Of a DNA stretch of 64,000 nucleotides, positions 9,064 to 15,860 are shown piece by piece. How positions within the stretch are numbered: position 1 is the stretch's first letter; each line of letters opens with the position of its first letter. The translations under genes and the position numbers were made by a program. The stretch covers positions 62,001 to 126,000 of the forward strand of contig JAJEBY010000003.1 in NCBI GenBank assembly GCA_022822305.1. Direction: 5' to 3'. This DNA comes from Anaerolineae bacterium. Its GTDB lineage: Bacteria > Chloroflexota > Anaerolineae > Aggregatilineales > Phototrophicaceae. The notes beneath the pieces were generated by a model. The model saw only the letters and a program-made list of their open reading frames with translations. It did not search any database and had not been told where the DNA came from.

Positions 9064-9092
9064 AGCCTAACGAAAACGTTTTAGGTTGTCAA
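9064..9092 (-). promoter_or_regulatory. Operon promoter with LacI-type palindrome in the spacer
   Basis: On the minus strand TTGACA (9092-9087) is followed after 17 bases by TAGGCT (9069-9064). The spacer contains the palindrome AAAACGTTTT (9073-9082), the central half of many LacI/GalR-family operators. This would repress the cupin operon. The regulator could be the divergent LacI protein or another family member. Confidence 0.5.
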
Positions 9093-9129
9093 GATGGGTG
9101 CCCATATTTACCCAATTCTTGGCAAAAGC

Positions 9130-9175
9130 TTGACAAACCGCGCCAGGTGGATTAACGTTACTGAAACCGGTTTCA
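9130..9175 (+). promoter_or_regulatory. Promoter and operator of the lacI-type gene
   Basis: TTGACA (9130-9135), 17-base spacer, then TAACGT (9153-9158), followed by the perfect 14-base palindrome TGAAACCGGTTTCA at 9162-9175, 13 bases before the LacI start codon. The palindrome recurs in degenerate form before the transporter operon, so it is the likely site of autoregulation. Confidence 0.65.
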
Positions 9176-9188
9176 AGATGCGCTGAAC

Positions 9189-10217
9189 ATGAGTAACAGA
9201 ATCACCATTCAAAAAGTCGCGGAAATGGCCGAAGTCTCGAAGGCGACGGTTTCGCGCGTCTTGAATGAATATCCTCACGTGCGACCGGAAGTGCGGGAAA
9301 AAGTGCAAAGGATCATCCGGGAGACGGGTTATCAACCCAACAACATCGCCCGTATGCTGGCGTCGGATCGCTCTCGCATCATTGGCTTGGTGATTTCTGC
9401 CAGCGCGCAAATGGTCTTCAACGATCCCTATTTCCCCACATTGACCGAAGCGATCTCCAAAGGCGCCGCCAACGACGGCCTGATCATGGCCTTGTTCGTG
9501 TCGTATACGGAATGGCAAGAGCGCAACACATTTGGGGGCATCCTATCGGCCGGTTTGTTTGACGGCCTGATTATCACCTCCGATCACAAAGAGAACGCCT
9601 TTGTTCCGCATTTGAAGGCGGCCAATATTCCTTTTGTGTTTATCGGCCGACCGAGCGACGCTGCTGGCATCCATTATGTCGATAGCGACAATCGTCGCGG
9701 CGGATACCTGGCCACCGAGCACTTGATTCAATTGGGATTTCGACGCATCGCCACCATCGCCTCCGATCAGAATACGGCGGGCGATGACCGCCTTGAGGGA
9801 TACCGGCAAGCCTTGCGGGCGCATAACTTTCCGATTGAAGAATCTCTAATGGCCTACGGCGATTATTCGCTAGATAGTGGATACAGGGCCATGGGGGAAC
9901 TGCTGCCGGCGGCGCCCGAGGCGCTTTACGTGGCGTCCGATACCATGGCGCTGGGCGCGATGCGCGCGCTGCGTGAAGCCGGCTTGCGCGTGCCCGAAGA
10001 CATCGCCGTCGTCGGCCACGACGACTTGGCGCCGGCCGTGCAAGCGGATCCGCCGCTGACGACCATACGTCAGCCTATCGGAATCACCGGTGAAACCGCC
10101 GTGGAGAAACTGGCGCAGATAATCAGCAGCAATGGCAAGCTGCCGATTCAGCAGGTGATCCTGCCGGTAGAGCTTGTCATCCGCGCCAGCTGTGGCGCCG
10201 CAACAGACGTAGATTAA
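9189..10217 (+). CDS. LacI-family transcriptional regulator of the glucan locus
   Basis: 342 residues, standard LacI/GalR length. The N-terminal helix-turn-helix and hinge read ITIQKVAEMAEVSKATVSRV, with the hinge region near IRETGYQPNNIARML; the rest is a periplasmic-binding-protein-like sugar sensor (RIIGLVIS, ADNRRGGYLATEHLI-like segment at DSDNRRGG, DRLEGYRQAL, AVVGHDDLAPAVQADPPLTT). It lies directly upstream of the sugar ABC transporter and two glucanase genes, with matching TGAAAC-type palindromes before itself and before the transporter, so it is most likely a repressor released by a glucan-derived oligosaccharide. Effector identity is inference. Confidence 0.93.
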   Translation: MSNRITIQKVAEMAEVSKATVSRVLNEYPHVRPEVREKVQRIIRETGYQPNNIARMLASDRSRIIGLVISASAQMVFNDPYFPTLTEAISKGAANDGLIMALFVSYTEWQERNTFGGILSAGLFDGLIITSDHKENAFVPHLKAANIPFVFIGRPSDAAGIHYVDSDNRRGGYLATEHLIQLGFRRIATIASDQNTAGDDRLEGYRQALRAHNFPIEESLMAYGDYSLDSGYRAMGELLPAAPEALYVASDTMALGAMRALREAGLRVPEDIAVVGHDDLAPAVQADPPLTTIRQPIGITGETAVEKLAQIISSNGKLPIQQVILPVELVIRASCGAATDVD

Positions 10218-10265
10218 GCGCTGAGAAAGGAAGGCGATATGGCATGAGATTTCGCAGATTGTTTT

Positions 10266-10336
10266 TGAAACCGTTTACAATACTCCCCGCGATTCCCGCC
10301 GCAGACTTTTTTTGGAGCGTTTTGAAATCGGTTTCA
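10266..10336 (+). promoter_or_regulatory. Two LacI-type operators before the transporter operon
   Basis: TGAAACCGTTTACA at 10266-10279 and TGAAATCGGTTTCA at 10323-10336 are near-palindromic variants of the site in front of the lacI gene. Their centres are 57 bases apart, close to five and a half helical turns. The 163-base region 10218-10380 holds these sites and an AGGAG six bases before the next start codon; no other gene is seen. Confidence 0.7.
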
Positions 10337-10380
10337 CAATCTTACTTTCGTCCTCATATTTTAGTATCTAGGAGAATGCA

Positions 10381-11778
10381 ATGCCTACAAGAAAGCAAGT
10401 CACACTGTTCGTTCTTCTGAGCCTGATTCTCGCGCTGGCAGCCTCTCTGGCGCAGGCGCAAGACCCGGTTCGGATCCGCTGGTATGTCGGATTGGGCGCC
10501 GGCACCGATGCGCCGCTGGTCGCCGCTCAAGAAGCCATCGTCGCCGATTTCAATGAATCGCAGGACGCGATCGAGGTGGTGCTGGAAATCGTCGATAACG
10601 CGCAAGCCTACGATGTCCTCAGCACACAGATCGCCGCGGGCAACGCGCCCGACATCGTTGGACCGATGGGCATCCGCGGCCGCGCGTCTTTCCCCGGCGC
10701 CTGGTTGGATCTGTCTTCGCTGATCGAGGCCAACAACTATGATCTCAGCGACTTTGATCCGGCCCTGATCGACTTTTATCGCGTGGAAGGCGAAGGCCAG
10801 CTGGGTATCCCCTTCGCGGTGTTCCCCTCCTTCCTGATGTACAACGCTGACCTGTTCGACGAAGGCGGCATCCCCTATCCGCCCAGCGCCTATGGCGAAT
10901 CTTATGTCGACTGGGAAGGCAACGAGCACGAATGGAATATCGACACTTTGAGCGAGGTCGCCAAAATTCTCTCGGTCGATATCAACGGCAATGACGCCAC
11001 CATGGACGAATACGACACCCAGAACATCGTGCAATTCGGCTACGGCAGCCAGTTCACCGATGTCCGCGGGCGGGCCACGCTCTTCGGCGCCGGCAACTTT
11101 GTCGATGCCGAGGGCAACGCGGTGATCCCCGATGTCTGGCGCGAAGCCGAGCAATGGTATCACAACGCCATGTGGGAAGACTACTTCATGCCGAACGCGG
11201 TCTATAGCGGCAGCGAGATCATGGGCGGCGGCAGCGCCAACTGGTTCGACACCGGCAATATGGGCATGATCACCATTCACCTGTGGTACCTGGGCTGGGG
11301 CACGGCCAATCTGGATGCCGCCTGGGACTTCGGCCCGGTGCCATCGTATAACGGCGCGACCACCGCCAAGCTGCACGCTGATACCTTCAGCATCATGAAA
11401 GGCAGCGAGAACCCGCAGGCGGCCTTCGAGGTATTGAGCTATTTGCTGGGCGATCGCGCATCCGATTTGACCAGCCTCTACGGCGGCATGCCGGCGCGTT
11501 TGAGCCTGCAGTCTGATTTCATAGAGCGCACGGTCGCGGCGCAGAGCGAAGCCTATCCCGATGTGGATTGGGCAAACTTGAATTGGGACGTGGTTCTGGC
11601 CGGTCTGCAATACCCGGACAACCCGAATCACGAAGAGGGTATGCCGAGCTTCCTGGAAGCCAGCGCCCGCTACGGCGAATACGGTCAGTTGGTGGATAAC
11701 AACGCCGACGAAGATGTCGATGCCGCGCTGGATGCGCTGCAGGGCGACCTGCAAGCGATCTTTGACGCGGATATGTAA
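10381..11778 (+). CDS. Sugar ABC transporter substrate-binding protein
   Basis: 465 residues, family 1 extracellular solute-binding protein. A Sec signal peptide occupies residues 1-26 (hydrophobic LFVLLSLILALAASLAQAQ, cleavage after AQA); there is no lipobox cysteine, so it is not a lipoprotein. The mature part has the family pattern: QEAIVADFNESQDAIEVVLE, NAPDIVGPMG, GIPFAVFPSFLMYNADLFDEGGI and MGMITIHLWYLGWG. It would deliver an oligosaccharide to the two permeases downstream. Given the adjacent GH16 and GH3 enzymes, laminari-oligosaccharides are the best guess. A strong hairpin in the 90-base gap to the permease gene probably favours its higher expression. Confidence 0.92.
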   Translation: MPTRKQVTLFVLLSLILALAASLAQAQDPVRIRWYVGLGAGTDAPLVAAQEAIVADFNESQDAIEVVLEIVDNAQAYDVLSTQIAAGNAPDIVGPMGIRGRASFPGAWLDLSSLIEANNYDLSDFDPALIDFYRVEGEGQLGIPFAVFPSFLMYNADLFDEGGIPYPPSAYGESYVDWEGNEHEWNIDTLSEVAKILSVDINGNDATMDEYDTQNIVQFGYGSQFTDVRGRATLFGAGNFVDAEGNAVIPDVWREAEQWYHNAMWEDYFMPNAVYSGSEIMGGGSANWFDTGNMGMITIHLWYLGWGTANLDAAWDFGPVPSYNGATTAKLHADTFSIMKGSENPQAAFEVLSYLLGDRASDLTSLYGGMPARLSLQSDFIERTVAAQSEAYPDVDWANLNWDVVLAGLQYPDNPNHEEGMPSFLEASARYGEYGQLVDNNADEDVDAALDALQGDLQAIFDADM

Positions 11779-11786
11779 GGCGAACT

Positions 11787-11834
11787 GACGACGATAATCG
11801 CCCGATGGCGCTGGCTGCGCCGGCGTCGTCGGGC
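11787..11834 (+). promoter_or_regulatory. Intercistronic hairpin between binding protein and permease
   Basis: GACGACG (11787-11793) pairs with CGTCGTC (11824-11830), and inside it GGCGC (11807-11811) pairs with GCGCC (11817-11821). There is no U-run, so this is not a normal terminator. In binding-protein transporter operons such hairpins protect the upstream transcript and lower permease expression relative to the binding protein. Confidence 0.5.
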
Positions 11835-11868
11835 TCAACCCGTTAAGTGAGTTAGAGGGTTAACCGTC

Positions 11869-12858
11869 ATGGATATGTTGACCGAATTTGGCGCGGCGCG
11901 AGGCCAAGCCAAATGGAGCCTGCGCGCGCAGTTTCAGCTCACGGGCGCGCAGCGAGACGAGGCGAAGTGGGGACTGCTCTTCCTCAGCCCCTGGCTGATC
12001 GGCTTCGCCCTGTTTTATTTGGCGCCGATGATCGTCTCGCTTCTATTTTCCCTTTATGATTTCGTTTTGTCCGCGCCGGATGAAGCGCGCCTTGTCGGCC
12101 TGGACAACTGGCGGCGGATGCTGGCGGAAGATCCCAATACCTGGGAGGCGCTTTTCGTCACATTTAAGTTCGCCTTGATCTCGCTGCCGATCGGCATGGT
12201 GGCGGCGTTCTTGCTGGCGGTTTTGCTTAATTCCAAACATCTATTGGGGCGCAATGTCTTGCGCACGCTGTTTTACGCGCCGACGATGGTGCCTTTGATC
12301 GCCGCGATTCTGATTTGGTCGCGCGTATTGAATCCGCAGACGGGCTGGCTCAACCAGCTGATCGCGTTGACTGGCATAGACGCCGTCGGCATGGATGGTT
12401 TGCGTTGGCTGGACGACCCGAACCTGATTTATATCGCTTACACCTTCATCGGGCTCTGGGGCATAGGCAACGCGATTCTGATCAATTTAGCGAGCTTGCA
12501 GGGCGTACCAACAGAAATGTATGAAGCGGCGTCGATAGATGGCGCTGGGTGGTTTAGGCAGTTATGGTCGATCACGGTGCCGATGGTAACGCCGGTGATC
12601 TTTTACAATCTCGTATTGAGCGTGGTTGGTCTCTTGCAGTATTTCATCGTGCCCTATGTGCTAAACGGGGGCAACGGCTACCCCGAAGGCACGACCAACT
12701 ACTACATGATCTATTTCTACAAGCAAGCCTTTCCCTTCCAGAATATGGGCTATGGCGCCACTTTGGCCTGGTTCATGTTCATCATCGGCTTGGCCATCAC
12801 CATATTCCTGTTCTGGTCCGGACGCTTCTGGGTCTATTACGCCGGGGAGAGTAAATGA
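11869..12858 (+). CDS. Sugar ABC transporter permease (MalF-like)
   Basis: 329 residues, inner-membrane subunit of the carbohydrate uptake transporter (CUT1) family. A cytoplasmic lead of about 35 residues precedes GLLFLSPWLIGFALFYLAPM, the first membrane helix; five more follow. The EAA loop that contacts the ATPase is seen as YEAASIDGAGWFRQLWSITV. It overlaps the next permease by four bases (ATGA), indicating translational coupling. No ATPase gene is in the cluster, so a shared MsmK/UgpC-type ATPase encoded elsewhere is presumably used. Confidence 0.92.
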   Translation: MDMLTEFGAARGQAKWSLRAQFQLTGAQRDEAKWGLLFLSPWLIGFALFYLAPMIVSLLFSLYDFVLSAPDEARLVGLDNWRRMLAEDPNTWEALFVTFKFALISLPIGMVAAFLLAVLLNSKHLLGRNVLRTLFYAPTMVPLIAAILIWSRVLNPQTGWLNQLIALTGIDAVGMDGLRWLDDPNLIYIAYTFIGLWGIGNAILINLASLQGVPTEMYEAASIDGAGWFRQLWSITVPMVTPVIFYNLVLSVVGLLQYFIVPYVLNGGNGYPEGTTNYYMIYFYKQAFPFQNMGYGATLAWFMFIIGLAITIFLFWSGRFWVYYAGESK

Positions 12859-13928
12859 TGGCCAGAAAACAGAAGAACTATAACGAGTACGAACTGTCGA
12901 AAAGGCGGCGCGACCTGCTGCTGCAAGCGGCGGTGACACTTTTCGCGCTTGTCATCCTGGCCGTCTATCTAATGCCGATGGCCTACGGCGTTATCACCTC
13001 GCTGAAGAGCAAGGCGCAGACCTCTGATCCCGGCGCGCCCGTCTGGCCGGCGGAATCCGTCTCCTTTGAATACGAGGGCGATGATTACGATGTCTTGCAG
13101 GTGCCGACCAAATCGGGAATAAGAGACTTGGCGTTGGTCAAGAAGGGCCGTCGCAGCAGCCAATTCATCGATCCGCAAAATCCCGAGGCGGGAGTAATCG
13201 AATGGGAAGGCAACTGGAGAGCGCTGCAACCCGTGCGCGAATTCGCGGTGCAGTGGGACAACTATCCGCAAGCCTGGAACACCATTGATTTCGCGCGCTT
13301 GCTATTCAACACCTTGATGTACGCCTTCATCACGATGATTGGCACGGTGAGCGCGTCCGCCTGCGCGGCTTATGGTTTCGCTCGATTCAACTTTCCCTTC
13401 AAGAATGTGCTGTTCATGATCATGATTGGCACGATTGTCTTGCCGCCGGCAGTGACGCTGGTGCCTACCTACACCTTCTTCGTCAATGTCCTCGATTGGG
13501 GAGGCACCTGGCTGCCGCTGATCGTGCCGGCCATGTTCGGCAACGCCTACAACATCTTTCTGCTGCGTCAGTATTTTCTGACGATCCCGCGGGAGATGGA
13601 AGAAGCCGCGCAAATTGACGGCGCTGGCCGCATCCGCACCTTCGTCGCGGTCATTTTGCCACAAGCGGTACCCGCGCTGACGGCGGTTTCGCTGTTCCAC
13701 TTCTTCTTCGCCTGGAACGATTTCTTCGGCCCGCTGATCTACCTGGCCGGCAATCGCGAGGCCAACCCGATCACGGTCGGTTTGACCGAATTCAACGGAC
13801 TCTATAGCTCGGAAACGCAGCTGATCCTGGCGGCCGCGGTCATTTCGATGATCCCGCCCCTGGCCATCTTTTTCCTGGCGCAACGTGTCTTCATCCAGGG
13901 CATCGTGGTGACCGGCGTTGACAAATAA
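12855..13928 (+). CDS. Sugar ABC transporter permease (MalG-like) with enlarged periplasmic loop
   Basis: 357 residues, longer than the roughly 280 usual for MalG-type subunits. The surplus is an insertion of about 80 residues between the first helix (FALVILAVYLMPMAYGVITSL) and the second, rich in charged and beta-prone residues (FEYEGDDYDVLQVPT, EWEGNWRALQPV); it must lie outside the membrane. The EAA loop is EEAAQIDGAGRIRTFVAVIL. Coupled to the preceding permease by a four-base overlap. The loop may dock the binding protein, but this is inference. Confidence 0.9.
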   Translation: MMARKQKNYNEYELSKRRRDLLLQAAVTLFALVILAVYLMPMAYGVITSLKSKAQTSDPGAPVWPAESVSFEYEGDDYDVLQVPTKSGIRDLALVKKGRRSSQFIDPQNPEAGVIEWEGNWRALQPVREFAVQWDNYPQAWNTIDFARLLFNTLMYAFITMIGTVSASACAAYGFARFNFPFKNVLFMIMIGTIVLPPAVTLVPTYTFFVNVLDWGGTWLPLIVPAMFGNAYNIFLLRQYFLTIPREMEEAAQIDGAGRIRTFVAVILPQAVPALTAVSLFHFFFAWNDFFGPLIYLAGNREANPITVGLTEFNGLYSSETQLILAAAVISMIPPLAIFFLAQRVFIQGIVVTGVDK

Positions 13929-13979
13929 GGGAGGCGCGCGCTGGGCGCGTGTCATTTTCAGCCAACCAAGAGGAGCGTT

Positions 13980-15851
13980 ATGCCCGCAATAACAGATAAA
14001 GATCGTCGCAAAGCCACTGACATACCGGATGCGGTTGAGCGGCTGCTGTCGCAAATGACCCTTGAGGAAAAAGTGGGTCAAATGACGATGGTGGAGAACA
14101 ACAGCATTACGCCCGATTCTGTTGCCGAATACGGCGTCGGGTCGGTCTTGAGCGGCGGCGGCGGCAATCCGAAACCGAACTCGCCTCAGGTCTGGCGGGA
14201 AATGGTCTGCGGTTTCCAGCAAGCCGCCCTGCAGACACGACTGGCCATTCCGCTGATTTACGGCGTTGATGCCGTGCATGGGCACAACAATGTCAGGGGA
14301 GCGGTGATCTTCCCGCATAATGTCGGACTGGGCGCCGCGCGCGATCCCGAATTGATCGAGCGCGTCGGCCGCATTACAGCTAGAGAACTGCTGGCGACAT
14401 CCGTCCATTGGACCTTCGCGCCTTCGGTGAGCGTGCCGCATGACCTGCGCTGGGGTCGCAGCTACGAAGGCTATGGCGAGAATACCCAGCTGGTATCGGA
14501 TTTGGGCGCGGCTTTGACGCGCGGATTGCAGGAAGGCGATTCCGGCGTGTTGGCCTGCGCCAAACATTATGTCGCCGATGGCGCAACCGCATGGCGTGAG
14601 CGACGCGCGGATGAATCGCACCATCAGCAAGGCAGCACCGCGCCTCCGCAAGAGAGCGCCGAAGCCGCTCCGGTCGACCTGTCTCTGGGTCAGTGGCAGA
14701 TCGATCAAGGCGATGCCTGCATCGACGAAGCGACGCTGCGCGCGATTCACCTGCCGCCGTATCAAGCCGCAATTGCGGCCGGCGCATTGAGCGTGATGGC
14801 ATCCTACAGCACCTGGAACGGGATCAAGATGCACGCCCATCGATATCTGTTGACCGATGTGCTCAAAGGCGAGCTGGGATTCGCTGGCCTGGTCGTCACC
14901 GATTGGATGGCGATTAACCAGCTTGCTTCGGATTATTACACCTGCGTGACCGAATCAATCAACGCCGGTATCGATATGGTGATGGTGCCCTACGATTTCC
15001 GCGGGTTCGTCTCCACGCTGCTGGGGGCGGCGAAATCCGGAGATGTGCCGGCCGAGCGCATCGATGACGCGGCGCGACGCATCTTGAGGGTGAAGCATGC
15101 ATTCGGCTTATTCGACCGGCCGATCAGCGATCAATCTTTGCTGGAATCCATGGGCTCGGTCGAGCACCGGGAAGTCGCGCGGGAAGCGGTGCGCAAGTCG
15201 CTGGTCCTGCTCAAAAACGAGCGTGAGTCGCTGCCCCTGCCCAAAGACTTGCCCGGGCTAATCATCGCTGGCGACGGCGCCGATGATATCGGCCTTCAAT
15301 GCGGCGGCTGGTCGATTTCCTGGCAGGGCGAGGCGGGCGCGACGACCGATGGCGGCACGCTTTTGGACGGCATCCGAGCGGTCGCCTGCCCTTCCGCCTC
15401 GATCGAATATGCGCCTGCGGGGGAATTTGACAGCGAGACGCGAGCGGAATTCGGCCTGGTCGTCTTGCATGAAGCGCCCTATGCCGAGGGCTTTGGCGAT
15501 CGTGCCGATTTGTCGCTGTCAGCTGACGAAGTCGCTCTTTTGCGGCGCGTGCGCGATCGCTGCGAGAAACTGATCGTCGTGCTTCTCGCCGGGCGACCCC
15601 GCATCATCAGCGAGCAGCTGCCGATGATCGATGCGCTCGTTATGGCCTGGCTGCCCGGTACGGAAGCGTCCGCCGTCGCCGATGTGCTCTTTGGCGACTA
15701 TCCTTTCGACGGCAAGCTGCCTTATAGCTGGCCGCGCTCGATGCATCAGATACCGCTCGCCAAACTGCGCGCCAGCGCTGAAGATCCGCAATTTCCATAC
15801 GGATTTGGTCTGAGGACCCGAATCGATCCATCCGCATTAGGTAGTCTATAA
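13980..15851 (+). CDS. Glycoside hydrolase family 3 beta-glucosidase
   Basis: 623 residues, the two-domain GH3 form without a fibronectin-III domain. It releases glucose from the non-reducing end of beta-glucans. There is no signal peptide, so it acts on imported oligosaccharides in the cytoplasm. Visible: YGVDAVHGHNNVRGAVIFPH, the nucleophile Asp308 in LVVTDWMA, substrate-binding KHYVADG, RGRSYEGYGEN-like segment at WGRSYEGYGE, and the second domain starting REAVRKSLVLLKNE. After KHYVADGAT comes a polar insertion rich in Gln, Glu and Ala. AGAGGAG lies before the ATG. Gene order places it after the transporter and before the secreted laminarinase, which fits intracellular completion of glucan breakdown. 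Confidence 0.93.
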   Translation: MPAITDKDRRKATDIPDAVERLLSQMTLEEKVGQMTMVENNSITPDSVAEYGVGSVLSGGGGNPKPNSPQVWREMVCGFQQAALQTRLAIPLIYGVDAVHGHNNVRGAVIFPHNVGLGAARDPELIERVGRITARELLATSVHWTFAPSVSVPHDLRWGRSYEGYGENTQLVSDLGAALTRGLQEGDSGVLACAKHYVADGATAWRERRADESHHQQGSTAPPQESAEAAPVDLSLGQWQIDQGDACIDEATLRAIHLPPYQAAIAAGALSVMASYSTWNGIKMHAHRYLLTDVLKGELGFAGLVVTDWMAINQLASDYYTCVTESINAGIDMVMVPYDFRGFVSTLLGAAKSGDVPAERIDDAARRILRVKHAFGLFDRPISDQSLLESMGSVEHREVAREAVRKSLVLLKNERESLPLPKDLPGLIIAGDGADDIGLQCGGWSISWQGEAGATTDGGTLLDGIRAVACPSASIEYAPAGEFDSETRAEFGLVVLHEAPYAEGFGDRADLSLSADEVALLRRVRDRCEKLIVVLLAGRPRIISEQLPMIDALVMAWLPGTEASAVADVLFGDYPFDGKLPYSWPRSMHQIPLAKLRASAEDPQFPYGFGLRTRIDPSALGSL

Positions 15852-15860
15852 GGAGAAAAT

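Noticed and set aside
13302..14840. 512-codon antisense frame spanning the permease and GH3 genes
   Set aside because: Spans two well-supported genes on the other strand and shows only low-complexity composition.
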